Shown: positions 45,082-53,283, counted from the first letter of the stretch. The stretch is DNA of 62,044 nt from Capnocytophaga sp. (GCA_030538675.1 JAUNTM010000001.1:23612-85655), one strand, 5' to 3'. Numbers and translations: made by a program. Notes: generated from the sequence alone by a model not told the origin.

Positions 45082-45645
45082 TTACCTATTTTCAACCAAT
45101 TGCAATTCAGCCCGATAGTTTTCGCCAAGAAGCTCCACCCAACCGCAAAGTACTTTTTTCGCTTTGCCACTTTGCAAAAGTGTATTAGCGTAATTTTTAA
45201 AAAATTCATTTGGAAATTCGCTAAAAACAAAAAAAGAATTTTCGGTCAATAATTGATGCCGGATACTGATTTCGCCAAGGCAAATATTAGGCAATGTATA
45301 CACGAAAACGGCAGGACTTGGATAAAAATTATCTTCTGCTGAAATGCTTTCCTGATGCCTGAGGTCGGTGTCCATACTCGCCGATGAATTGGCGAAAACA
45401 AGTGCCGTACCGTCCTTTTCTTCTTGGCTCATTCCTTTGAAAATCAGTTCTGAAGCGACGAATGCCAGCTTGCTGAGCCTGTCCATTTTAAAAAATTTCG
45501 GATATGAAATTTCTAAATAACGATATGCTTTTTTGATAAATTCATCAAAAGAAATATTTTCCGTTTGAAACACACTATTTCCGTTTAGCGAAAGCGTATT
45601 TTTTTCGATAGAAACAAAAGAAGTTATATGCGAATTCATTTTCAT
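45082..45645 (-). CDS. N-terminal-half ketosynthase-like protein
   Basis: 187 residues. The sequence matches only the first half of a ketosynthase: SKLAFVASELIFKG, TALVFANSSASMDTDLRHQ, then FYPSPAVFVYTLPNICLGEISIRHQLL, and VLCGWVELLGE. No active-site Cys and no C-terminal half (His motifs) are present, and the gene ends cleanly at 45082, so this is not a frameshift product visible here. Short proteins of this kind accompany flexirubin-type gene sets. It may be a partner subunit of the full KS upstream, whose stop lies 1 nt before this ATG. Confidence 0.75.
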   Translation of the reverse strand: MKMNSHITSFVSIEKNTLSLNGNSVFQTENISFDEFIKKAYRYLEISYPKFFKMDRLSKLAFVASELIFKGMSQEEKDGTALVFANSSASMDTDLRHQESISAEDNFYPSPAVFVYTLPNICLGEISIRHQLLTENSFFVFSEFPNEFFKNYANTLLQSGKAKKVLCGWVELLGENYRAELQLVENR

Positions 45646-45646
45646 T

Positions 45647-46774
45647 TTAATCTAATTTTTCAAAAACTACCGCTGTGTTGCAACCGCCAAAACCTGAAGC
45701 CGTTTTTAAAAAATAACGGACATCTTTTTCGGTATTTTGCTGGATAATATTCATCGGTTCGGTCGTTCCTGCGGTTTGAAATCCGAGCGACGGCACGAGC
45801 GAATTTCGGGAAGCATTTTCCATCGCGATAACCAACTCAAGCAGTCCCGAAGCTCCGAGTGTGTGTCCGTAACACCCTTTAAGGCTGTGTACCAATGTGT
45901 TAGAAAACGATGATCTCGCAAAAGCGATGGATTCCATATCATCGTTATAGCGGGTTGCCGTGCCGTGGGCCGAAATAAAACCAATCTCGGCAGGCGAAAT
46001 TCCCGCTTCGGTTAAAGCGTTTTTGATGCTTTTAAAAAGTCCTTCGCCCGTGCGTGAAGGTCCCGAAATGTGGTTTGCATCGTTTATAGAAGCCTCACCG
46101 CAGATACGGAAACTGTTCTGGTTTCGTTCGGCACTAACCCAAGTTGCAGCAGCAGCTTCGCCCAAACTTACCCCCGAACGGTCGGTGTCAAACGGTCGGC
46201 AGGGTTCGTGGCTCAATGCCTGAAACGCCTGAAAGCCCGATGCAATGAACGGCGACACTTCATCGCCTGCCACAACGCATACATCATCATACATTCCGCT
46301 TTCTACCAGTCGTTTAGCCACCGATACGGCTAAAATTCCCGATACGCAAGCATTGGAAATCACTATCGGAATATTCGGAAATCCGTAAAAATCTGCTAAT
46401 TTTTCTGCCAATGCCGGCAAACGTAATTCGTGAGGATTTCTGCCCGAAGCCAAACCACTGATATTACCTTTGGTGGTCGAAAGAATGAGGGCTGTGCGGT
46501 CGGTAATGCGATTTTTTTCCGTCAAGGGAAACATCGCCAAAAGTAGCATTTTTTCTAATTTTGTAAAATTATCTTTAATCGGAATGGCTTTTCTGAAAGT
46601 ATCGTTAAGTAAATTCTCCTCTATAACGGAAGCGAAAAACGAACCTTCCATTCCGTTAAAACGATGTCTTTTAATGCCCGATATGCCGTTACGCAATGCT
46701 GTTGCGTTGGTCGCGATGTCCATTCCGAGGGGCGTTATGCAGTGGCTATCGGTTATGTAACTATTTCTTTTCAA
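45647..46774 (-). CDS. Beta-ketoacyl-ACP synthase, active
   Basis: 375 residues from a TTG at 46774 (KRNSYITDSHCITPLG); the first ATG (46723) would delete the first beta-strand, so the TTG is preferred. Cys143 lies in VISNACVSGILA; HGTATRYNDD, the Lys in LKGCYGHTLGASGL and its His complete the active site; SGFGGCNTAVVF ends the fold. It overlaps the thioesterase gene upstream by 14 nt. It is the second complete condensing enzyme of KAS I/II type in the operon, and may act on a different chain length or primer from the one at 43527. Confidence 0.9.
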   Translation of the reverse strand: MKRNSYITDSHCITPLGMDIATNATALRNGISGIKRHRFNGMEGSFFASVIEENLLNDTFRKAIPIKDNFTKLEKMLLLAMFPLTEKNRITDRTALILSTTKGNISGLASGRNPHELRLPALAEKLADFYGFPNIPIVISNACVSGILAVSVAKRLVESGMYDDVCVVAGDEVSPFIASGFQAFQALSHEPCRPFDTDRSGVSLGEAAAATWVSAERNQNSFRICGEASINDANHISGPSRTGEGLFKSIKNALTEAGISPAEIGFISAHGTATRYNDDMESIAFARSSFSNTLVHSLKGCYGHTLGASGLLELVIAMENASRNSLVPSLGFQTAGTTEPMNIIQQNTEKDVRYFLKTASGFGGCNTAVVFEKLD

Positions 46775-47228
46775 GAGAGTTATGTTTTTCAGTCATTTTA
46801 CGGAGCCATTTTTCGTAAAAATCGGGTTTGTAAAGTGCCAAATCGCCTTTTGCGTCCACAAAAACCTGTGTCGTTTCGCCGAAGCACGCCAATTTCCCGT
46901 CGGGGGTAAAAATTTTATAACGGAAAATCATTTTGGCAGCCGCTGTATGGACGAAAGTCGTTGTGATTTTGGCGAGATTTCCGAAAGTCAGCGGTGCACG
47001 GTGTTCGCAAACCGATTTCACGATAGGCGTGGTATAGCCGTGAGCGTTGATGTCAAGATACGAGATGCCGTGAGCGCGTCCGAAAGCCTCTCTACCTTCC
47101 TCAAAATAAGCAATATAGTGTCCGTGCCACACGATGCCGAGCGGGTCGGTTTCGTTAAAACGCACCCGAAATTCGGCGGTAATGTCCCACTCTCGGATTT
47201 CGTCAGACGGCTCTTTTTTTCTTGTCAT
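46761..47228 (-). CDS. Hotdog acyl thioesterase (4HBT/YbgC-like)
   Basis: 155 residues from ATG 47228; a TTG at 47240 is in frame but lies further inside the permease gene. The 4-hydroxybenzoyl-CoA thioesterase motif is present: FNETDPLGIVWHGHYIAYFEEGREAF in two parts, with catalytic Asp28. It should hydrolyse an acyl-ACP or acyl-CoA, releasing a chain or editing stalled intermediates. It overlaps the permease gene by 26 nt and the following ketosynthase by 14 nt, so it is firmly inside the operon. Confidence 0.9.
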   Translation of the reverse strand: MTRKKEPSDEIREWDITAEFRVRFNETDPLGIVWHGHYIAYFEEGREAFGRAHGISYLDINAHGYTTPIVKSVCEHRAPLTFGNLAKITTTFVHTAAAKMIFRYKIFTPDGKLACFGETTQVFVDAKGDLALYKPDFYEKWLRKMTEKHNSLEKK

Positions 47229-48483
47229 AAGCGATAGCAATTGCGGTAGTTATTGCAAAAAACAAAAGTAAGCAAATTATTTCGGGTACAATGTCGGTCA
47301 GGCTTCCTTTTCGCAATAAAATATCATAAAAAGCGTTAAGTCCCCAATTCATCGGGGAAATATTTGAGATGTGCTGCATCAGTTTCGGCATTGCAAAAAC
47401 AGGAACCCACACGCCACCGACCGCCGCCAGAATAACCACCGAAGTTGCTCCAAACGGTGCGGATTGCTCTTGCGTATCGGCAACCGTACCTATTAAAATA
47501 CCAAAACCGACCGCTGCCAACCCCGAACATAAAGCAATGATTGTCAAGTAAATAAATGTACCTTCTAACTGCAATTGTGGCAATCCGAGATACGGAAACA
47601 AGAAATAACCAACGGCAAGCATCAACAGAAATTGCAGGTAACATATAATAAGGTACGTAATCGTTTTTCCGGCGACCGAAACAGCGTAAGGCACAGGAAG
47701 CGTCAGCAGGCGGACGTGCGTTCCTTGTTGTTTTTCTTTTACTAAATTAATAGAAAGTGGTACGACAATAAAAAAAATTGCGAACAAAATCCACGCAGGA
47801 ACGTTGTGTTGTACCGAATTTGGCATTGCGGTTTCGGTTTTCCCTCCGGGGAATGCTTCACGGAATACGATAAACGGATTTTGGTCGATGATTGGCTCGT
47901 CCGAAGTAGCGAATTGCTCTTGGAAGGCCGCATACACCGACTGCGTTTCAATGTGCGATACCATTTTGCCGATACCGTTTTTAACAGAATTTTTAAACGA
48001 TAGTTGCACTGCAGGGTCGAAATAGAGGGTTATTTCTTTGGTTTTCAGCATTTTAGCTTCGGTTGGAACATCGTCTGAAAGCCCCAAATCACGAACGATT
48101 TTGGCTACGTTCTGGTCGATTTTTTCTTGTAAATCATTACTCAAATTTTCGGGAAGGACGATAGCTAATTGATACAACCCTTTCTGTACGAGCTCTTTAG
48201 CGGTATTTTCGGTTAGCGGCTGTCCGTCGTATTCGCTAATGAGCTGAAACGAATTGCTGTCTGTCAAATTTTGGCGGACGGACTGTGAAATATCGCCTTG
48301 GTCGTAATCGACAAACAGAATGGGGACACTCGTTTCGGTAACACTACGGAACGTGTTGTCCTGTATCATCGTAACGGTAACAATCAGCACGAGCGGCATC
48401 ACAAAAAGAATAATCAATCCGCCGAAATCGCGTGATAGCAATCGTAATTCTTTTTTAACAGATTGTAACAATTTATATAACAT
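47203..48483 (-). CDS. ABC-2 type transporter permease
   Basis: 426 residues from ATG 48483 (MLYKLLQSVKKELRLLSRD). One membrane helix near residues 20-40 (GGLIILFVMPLVLIVTVTMI) is followed by a ~200-residue extracytoplasmic domain, then five or six helices (AWILFAIFFIVVPLSINLV; TYLIICYLQFLLMLAVGYFLF; FIYLTIIALCSGLAAVGFGIL; ATSVVILAAVGGVWVPVFA; IICLLLFFAITTAIAIAY). This is the ABC2_membrane_3 layout of exporters. With the ATPase upstream (11-nt overlap) it probably exports or flips the operon's lipid-like product. Confidence 0.92.
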   Translation of the reverse strand: MLYKLLQSVKKELRLLSRDFGGLIILFVMPLVLIVTVTMIQDNTFRSVTETSVPILFVDYDQGDISQSVRQNLTDSNSFQLISEYDGQPLTENTAKELVQKGLYQLAIVLPENLSNDLQEKIDQNVAKIVRDLGLSDDVPTEAKMLKTKEITLYFDPAVQLSFKNSVKNGIGKMVSHIETQSVYAAFQEQFATSDEPIIDQNPFIVFREAFPGGKTETAMPNSVQHNVPAWILFAIFFIVVPLSINLVKEKQQGTHVRLLTLPVPYAVSVAGKTITYLIICYLQFLLMLAVGYFLFPYLGLPQLQLEGTFIYLTIIALCSGLAAVGFGILIGTVADTQEQSAPFGATSVVILAAVGGVWVPVFAMPKLMQHISNISPMNWGLNAFYDILLRKGSLTDIVPEIICLLLFFAITTAIAIAYDKKKRAV

Positions 48484-49228
48484 CGCGTAATTCTTTTCCG
48501 GTGATGGCAATAAAAACATCTTCAAGGTGGCGTGCTCCGGCAACGGAAGCGATGAGTTCCTGAGGCGTACCTTCGGCGTAAATCCTTCCTTGTTCTACAA
48601 TGGCAATTCGGCTACAAAAATTTTCAGCTTCGCTCAAGTGGTGCGATGTGTAAATGATAGTCGTTCCATTTTGATTTAATTTTGTTAAATATTCCATAAT
48701 TACGTTTTTAGATTGTACATCAACGCCTACGGTAGGTTCGTCCAAAAAAAGTAATTGCGGTTCGTGCAATATGCCTGCAATCAGATTGATACGGCGTTTC
48801 ATACCGCCTGAAAAAGTATTTATTTTCCTGTCGGCAAAGCGAATTAGTCCTAATTCGTCGAGTACTATTCGGATGCGTTCGTGTAGATTTTCGCCTTTAA
48901 GCCCGAGCATACTTCCAAAATATTCGAGATTTTCGCGAGCGGTTAGCGTTGGATAAAGAGCGTATTCTTGCGGTACCGTCCCGATACGCTGTTTGATGGC
49001 AGCGGCATTGCGGCGGTAGTCCATTCCGAAAACGGAAAATTGCCCCTCGGTAGGTTTGACCAAACCGCAAAGCATTGAAATCAGCGTGGTTTTTCCGGCG
49101 CCGTTGGGTCCTAAAATTCCAAAAATTTCGCTTTCGCGGATGCAAACCGAAATGCCGTCCACCGCATACGCATCGGTATTTTTGTATTGCTTCCGCAGAT
49201 TTTCGGTGTGGATAACGGCTTGTTTCAT
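48473..49228 (-). CDS. ABC transporter ATP-binding protein
   Basis: 251 residues. Walker A GPNGAGKTT near residue 38, Q-loop GTVPQEYALYP near 79, signature FSGGMKRRINL near 133, Walker B LLFLDEPTVGVD near 152, and H-loop IYTSHHLSE near 186. DrrA/CcmA-type exporter ATPase. It overlaps the BtrH-like gene upstream by 4 nt (ATGA) and the permease downstream by 11 nt, so the exporter is translationally coupled to the acyltransferase-like gene. Confidence 0.96.
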   Translation of the reverse strand: MKQAVIHTENLRKQYKNTDAYAVDGISVCIRESEIFGILGPNGAGKTTLISMLCGLVKPTEGQFSVFGMDYRRNAAAIKQRIGTVPQEYALYPTLTARENLEYFGSMLGLKGENLHERIRIVLDELGLIRFADRKINTFSGGMKRRINLIAGILHEPQLLFLDEPTVGVDVQSKNVIMEYLTKLNQNGTTIIYTSHHLSEAENFCSRIAIVEQGRIYAEGTPQELIASVAGARHLEDVFIAITGKELRDVI

Positions 49229-50220
49229 ATCGCTTTTTTGAGTTTTTTGTAAAAGGCTTTTTCCAAATCGGCGATTTGTAATAGGCTTTGGCTCAATTCG
49301 TTATACACATCATTTTGATTGCTTCGGTTTTTGTACACCCTCGATGCGTTCAAGGCAACCTCCCGCCAGAGGTCGCCGATATGCGTGATTTCGAGCGAGA
49401 GTTCCCGCAGGCGTTCGTTGCGGAGTAGGATAGCGGCTTCCTGCAAAAAAGCTCCGTAAATAAAACGGAAACCGCCGCCGCCCGTCCCGATTTCTTCCTG
49501 CATCCGCACCATTTGTGCGAGGTAATGGTTCGTAACTTTTACACCTTTTGTTTTAACCCATTTTGGGATACTTTTGGCAAATCGGCGTATGGCACAAACC
49601 CCGATAATTGGCACGGGTGCAAGCATATCGTTACACGTATTTCTGATGCCTTTTTTGACGGCATTTTCCCAGTCGATTTGGTCGGGGAAATGCGTAGGGA
49701 AATACATTTGTCCTTTGGGAGCGAGCGTACCTTTGGCGAAGCGTACTTTTTCCAACTCACTGTCAGTCAATATTGTAGTGGTTTGCATCACAGGGTCGCT
49801 GACGAGGTAATTGTCCGCTTCTTTTCCGTAAACTACCAAATTATGGGCGTTGAAATGGAAGCGGTATTCGTCGGGAAAATACGGCAAATGGTACACGCCC
49901 ACCTGCAAGCCTGTCGGGATATTGTTTTTCAAATTTTCATCGAGGGCTTTGCGGGCTTTTTCCTTATCGGAAAATTTTATCCGTTTCACTTTGATTCCCA
50001 ATCGTTTGGCGGCTTTGTTGAAAATGCTGCCCGGCATCGGTCGGTAGCTGATGAGCGGTGCGGCATTCATCTTCAAATACGGGAAATAAAAGAAAAATAA
50101 GCCTGACCCGATGCCGAAAATCATCGGTTCGCTGATGTTTATACCGTTGTGTTTCAATAAATTGGAAGCTACGCCGTTTTCGCAATGAGCCGATTGGTGG
50201 TGTTGGAAAGCTGTTGTCAT
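49225..50220 (-). CDS. BtrH-like acyltransferase (BtrH N-terminal and DUF4872-like domains)
   Basis: 331 residues from ATG 50220 (MTTAFQHHQSAHCENG); ATG 50250 is also in frame. The N-terminal domain resembles BtrH, the papain-like acyltransferase of butirosin synthesis that moves an acyl group from an ACP to an amine: a Cys in SAHCENGVASNLLKHNG, then GIGSGLFFFYFPY, and a His/Asp pair candidate in RFHFNAHNLVVYGKEADNYLVSDP. The C-terminal helical part (~200-331) fits DUF4872. In this operon it may transfer the ACP-bound chain to an acceptor before export. That role is inference from context. Confidence 0.8.
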   Translation of the reverse strand: MTTAFQHHQSAHCENGVASNLLKHNGINISEPMIFGIGSGLFFFYFPYLKMNAAPLISYRPMPGSIFNKAAKRLGIKVKRIKFSDKEKARKALDENLKNNIPTGLQVGVYHLPYFPDEYRFHFNAHNLVVYGKEADNYLVSDPVMQTTTILTDSELEKVRFAKGTLAPKGQMYFPTHFPDQIDWENAVKKGIRNTCNDMLAPVPIIGVCAIRRFAKSIPKWVKTKGVKVTNHYLAQMVRMQEEIGTGGGGFRFIYGAFLQEAAILLRNERLRELSLEITHIGDLWREVALNASRVYKNRSNQNDVYNELSQSLLQIADLEKAFYKKLKKAI

Positions 50221-50330
50221 TTTGGAGTTACTTGTGTAATTTTCTGTCATAGCGAATGTAGCATTGCTCTATGTCATTTTTGATTTTTTCCCAATTTTCT
50301 TTATCTTCCATTGTAGCATTGATGGCTTTA

Positions 50331-50618
50331 TTATTGTTTAAAATCATTTCGTAACCGCTGTAAAGTTTTGTAATAATTTTTGCATTTGTTGTCGGCTTCG
50401 GGTGAGCGTTCAACGGCATCAATGATTTCTTCCAAAGAAAACAGTTTTTCCACAACTCCGATTTCTCGTTCCGTACCCCGCATAAGCGTTCGGCTTATGA
50501 TGAAAGCCTGGCTTTTGGAAAAATCTAAAGTTTCGATATCGCAATCCCAAAAAACACATTTATCGATGTTTTTTAGAAAAGAAGTCTTTCGGTTTTGCAA
50601 TTCTACCTCTCTTAGCAT
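50331..50618 (-). CDS. Small DUF6922-like protein
   Basis: 95 residues. The middle reads KCVFWDCDIETLDFSKSQAFI and then ISRTLMRGTEREIGVVEKLFSLEEII, the layout of DUF6922 (FWDxD...LDFxKxxxFIIxRxLxRG...EEII). Such small proteins often precede AbiEii-type nucleotidyltransferase toxins, but no such gene is here. It lies in the pigment operon between the small conserved protein and the BtrH-like gene. An overlapping frame in another phase (50228-50347) ends 7 nt before the BtrH ATG. Function unknown; it may be an inserted cargo gene. Confidence 0.6.
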   Translation of the reverse strand: MLREVELQNRKTSFLKNIDKCVFWDCDIETLDFSKSQAFIISRTLMRGTEREIGVVEKLFSLEEIIDAVERSPEADNKCKNYYKTLQRLRNDFKQ

Positions 50619-50651
50619 ACGTTTTTTATTTTCAACAAAGATACTAAAAAA

Positions 50652-51056
50652 TCACTTTCCGTCAAAGTCCTTTAATTCACCGACAGATATTTCAAAAGCC
50701 GCTGCGTATTTTTCTAAAACTCTGATTGATAAGCTTTTAAAGATTGATGGTTTCAAATGGCGTTTTACCTGCCATTGCCATTTCCCGACGTAATCGGCGA
50801 GTGTGGGCAAATCCATCCGGTGTAATTCCATATAGTACGCAATGGAGCTTTTTTCACCTTCGGCAACGGCTTTTCGGGCTTCGTCAATTCGCTGTTGAAG
50901 CGTTTGCATTTGCTGTTCGAGCGCTATGGTTTTCGGTGTCCAGCCGCTACTTTGGGCGGTCGTGTAATTGCCGTTTTCGTCCACGGCATAGCACAATTCC
51001 GTAATATTTTTTTCAGCCAGCTGTCCGCCGTCTTGAGGCACTTCGTCTGTTTTCAT
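50652..51056 (-). CDS. Conserved small protein of the pigment operon, HTH-like C-terminus
   Basis: 134 residues from ATG 51056; the gene overlaps the upstream hotdog gene by 4 nt (ATGA). The N-terminal part is ELCYAVDENGNYTTAQSSGW, followed by a helix with coiled-coil character (IALEQQMQTLQQRIDEARKAV) and a C-terminal YYMELHRMDLPTLADYVGKW then WQVKRHLKPSIFKSLSIRVL and EKYAAAFEISVGELKDF. The last ~50 residues look like a five-helix XRE-type DNA-binding domain. It may be a regulator of the operon or a structural partner; no family name is recalled with certainty. Confidence 0.75.
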   Translation of the reverse strand: MKTDEVPQDGGQLAEKNITELCYAVDENGNYTTAQSSGWTPKTIALEQQMQTLQQRIDEARKAVAEGEKSSIAYYMELHRMDLPTLADYVGKWQWQVKRHLKPSIFKSLSIRVLEKYAAAFEISVGELKDFDGK

Positions 51057-51508
51057 TTTTCTTTTTTGATAAAAAGGTTGATGTCGGCTTCCAAAAGCGT
51101 TTTGCCTTGTGATAATGTACGACATTTCATTGCGCAAATGCAATATTCTTCGGTGTCAAATTTTGAAATCAACGAGGCTTCCGTAATGATAATTTCGTTT
51201 GCAGCAGGCTTTCTGTAAATTGCCAATTGCTTGATGCCGCTGATAAAGCCAATGGTTTTCATGCCGTTTCTGACACCGCCATTCCCATCCGATAAAATCG
51301 ACCGCCCCACAATCGCCGAGCAGGTTTGTGCCGCATTTTCGATAAGTCCGCTTTCGCTGAGAAATCCGCCGTGGGCGAAAATGCAATCCTCTGTTACCAA
51401 AAATTCCGTTACGACTTCGTTTTCATTGATTTCCAGAATGGTATCGACCATCAGCATCGGTTTTCGGTGCGGCAGGTAGGCGTGTATGGAGATAGTTTCG
51501 TTTAGCAT
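51053..51508 (-). CDS. Hotdog dehydratase-like protein (FabZ/ApeP-like), likely catalytic
   Basis: 151 residues. It begins like FabZ (ISIHAYLPHRKPMLMVDTILEI). The catalytic pair is kept: His46 in CIFAHGGFLSESG and Glu57 in LIENAAQTCSA. The usual GHFPG is altered to AHGGF, as in the dehydratases of aryl polyene clusters. It should remove water from 3-hydroxyacyl-ACP to give the trans-2-enoyl chain. It lies 5 nt downstream of a second hotdog gene; the two may form a heterodimer like ApeI:ApeP. Confidence 0.87.
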   Translation of the reverse strand: MLNETISIHAYLPHRKPMLMVDTILEINENEVVTEFLVTEDCIFAHGGFLSESGLIENAAQTCSAIVGRSILSDGNGGVRNGMKTIGFISGIKQLAIYRKPAANEIIITEASLISKFDTEEYCICAMKCRTLSQGKTLLEADINLFIKKEK

Positions 51509-51513
51509 TTTTT

Positions 51514-51963
51514 TTAAGAAGCGATAACGGTTTTCATTTGTGCTTTGGCGATGACCGAACCGCCTACCGAACTTTCAATCTCAACGAGCGTTACACCCAT
51601 AAATTCCTGCAAAACAGAAACTTGAGTTTCAATCGTATTGCCGACTTTCGGATATTTTTCTACCGAAACTGACCTTATCGAACCTATATAACCCGTGGGT
51701 GCAGGTTCGTTTTTTAAGAAAAATTGATACCCGGTGTGAAGTGCGACCGATTGTGCCATGTGCTCGATAATTCCCGCTTCGGCAAAAACATCTTTTTCAA
51801 CAAAAATATTTGATTTACAAATAGTTAGTCCTGCTTTGAGCGAATGGGATTCATACGAAAACAACGCATCGACCATCACAAAAGGCGATTTCTGCGGAAT
51901 TAATGATTGCACGAATGCCGCATCTTTTATGGGAAATGTATTTTCTGTCGCCATAAATATCAT
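51514..51963 (-). CDS. Hotdog dehydratase-like protein lacking the catalytic His
   Basis: 149 residues (from ATG 51963; ATG 51954 is possible). The FabZ-like start is AFVQSLIPQKSPFVMVDALF. At the active-site helix the protein reads IFVEKDVFAEAGIIEHMAQS: Glu67 aligns with the catalytic acid, but the His position holds Glu56. It is therefore probably the non-catalytic partner of the hotdog protein encoded just downstream, or has another activity. It is 3 nt downstream of darB. Confidence 0.83.
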   Translation of the reverse strand: MIFMATENTFPIKDAAFVQSLIPQKSPFVMVDALFSYESHSLKAGLTICKSNIFVEKDVFAEAGIIEHMAQSVALHTGYQFFLKNEPAPTGYIGSIRSVSVEKYPKVGNTIETQVSVLQEFMGVTLVEIESSVGGSVIAKAQMKTVIAS

Positions 51964-51966
51964 TTT

Positions 51967-53094
51967 TTAACAAACGGTTAGCAATGAATATGAATACGAA
52001 AACCGTCCGCTTTCGGGAACGGAAAGCAGGATTTTTTGTCCTTTTTGCAACTTGCCCGAGGTTACGAGTTCATCGAGCATCAGGTAAATAGATGCCGCCC
52101 CGACGTTGCCCACACGGCTGAGGTTCATAAACCACCGTTCCGTCGGGATTTCTACTCCGTTGGCGGATAGCTCTTTATGCAGTCCGTCCACAAAATAATG
52201 CGAGGACACGTGCGGTAGAAAATAGTCGATTTCCGAAGCCTTGATGCCGTGTTTTTGCAAGGCGAGTTTCATACTTTCCGCCCCTTTTTTGAGGATATTT
52301 TCGTCGAGCAGTTTCACGTCTTGTTTTATCGAAAAAACGGATTTTGAAAGCCATTCGTCCGCCCGATAATCCGACCAAGGTTTGATACTGCCGTCATCGA
52401 GTTTGTCGCCACCGGCATACATACAGGTTTCCAACTCGTGGGCAAACGAGCAATTTTCCATCCATTCGATACGTAACGGGAATTTTCCATTCGGCTGATT
52501 TTCAAGCAGAAATGCCCCTGCACCATCGGAAAGCATCCACCGTAGGAAATCTTTTTTGAAAGCGATAATCGGTTGTTGTTCGAGTTCTTTGAGGTGTTGG
52601 GCTTCGTTTTCGTATTTGTCGGCTCGCAACCACGACGATACCCGCTCTGAACCTGTGCAAACGGCATTGTTCGAGTTGCCCGACCGCACCGACATATAAC
52701 CGTACTTGAGGGCTGCCATTCCGGCATTGCACACCCCCGAAGCCGAATTGATTTCGAGCGTGCGGTTGCGTAAAAGTCCGTGTACCATAGCGGCGTGCGA
52801 GGGCAGGAGTTGGTCGGGGGTTGAAGTGCCGCACGAAAGGACTTCGATTTCTTCTAAAATATTGGAAGACAATGCACTAATGGCATTTTTGGTAAGTTCG
52901 GCATTGGTGTGCGTTGGGTTGTCCTGTTTGTCGAGTGCGTAGTAGCGGCTCGTGATTTTGTTGTTACGCAATATCAACCGGCGGGCTTTGGAAGCGGTTT
53001 GGTTGATGATACCCAGATACGATTCCATTTCATCGTTGGCGACAGGTTCGTTGGGTAAAAAAGTAGCGGTTTGGGTTATATATACGTCAGGCAT
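51967..53094 (-). CDS. darB: DarB-like ketosynthase (KAS III family)
   Basis: 375 residues from ATG 53094 (MPDVYITQTATFLPNEPV); the frame reaches 53187 but that part lies upstream of the predicted transcript start. Catalytic Cys122 is in NSASGVCNAGMAALKYG, His in YFLPHVSSHYF, and Asn in SRVGNVGAASIY, the Cys-His-Asn triad of the KAS III family. DarB enzymes join a beta-ketoacyl thioester to a 2-enoyl thioester and cyclise the product to a cyclohexanedione, which DarA aromatises to a dialkylresorcinol. The call rests on this fold plus the nearby darA-like gene. It is the first gene after the operon promoter. Confidence 0.82.
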   Translation of the reverse strand: MPDVYITQTATFLPNEPVANDEMESYLGIINQTASKARRLILRNNKITSRYYALDKQDNPTHTNAELTKNAISALSSNILEEIEVLSCGTSTPDQLLPSHAAMVHGLLRNRTLEINSASGVCNAGMAALKYGYMSVRSGNSNNAVCTGSERVSSWLRADKYENEAQHLKELEQQPIIAFKKDFLRWMLSDGAGAFLLENQPNGKFPLRIEWMENCSFAHELETCMYAGGDKLDDGSIKPWSDYRADEWLSKSVFSIKQDVKLLDENILKKGAESMKLALQKHGIKASEIDYFLPHVSSHYFVDGLHKELSANGVEIPTERWFMNLSRVGNVGAASIYLMLDELVTSGKLQKGQKILLSVPESGRFSYSYSLLTVC

Positions 53095-53157
53095 AAAATG
53101 ATGTTGGTCAAATACTTTCGTGATAGTGTTTTTGTTTTTGAGAAAAATCTCTTTTTG

Positions 53158-53187
53158 CAAAAATATAAAACTATGGGCGATAAGCAA
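53158..53187 (-). promoter_or_regulatory. Promoter of the darB operon
   Basis: -33 TTG (53187-53185), 19-nt spacer, -7 TATTTTTG (53165-53158). The predicted leader is ~57 nt to ATG 53094. It is probably the main promoter of the ~10.6-kb operon down to 42469. Confidence 0.68.
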
Positions 53188-53226
53188 TGCCTAAGAATTG
53201 AAAAAATCATTCTTACCGAGAAAAGA

Positions 53227-53251
53227 AAAGCTATTTCCGGTGGATAGCTTT
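53227..53251 (-). terminator. Terminator between the Rossmann gene and darB
   Basis: AAAGCTAT pairs with ATAGCTTT (8 bp) around a 9-nt loop; on the minus strand a T-rich run (TCTTTTC) follows. Moderate strength. Confidence 0.55.
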
Positions 53252-53283
53252 CTCTATTTTATCGGATGACACAATATGCCGTT

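Noticed and set aside
50228-50347. 39-codon frame (MILNNNKAINATMEDKENWE...) ending 7 nt before the BtrH-like ATG
   Set aside because: Its spacing is suggestive, but it is short, overlaps the DUF6922-like gene in another phase and has no recognised family; kept only as a possibility in the findings.
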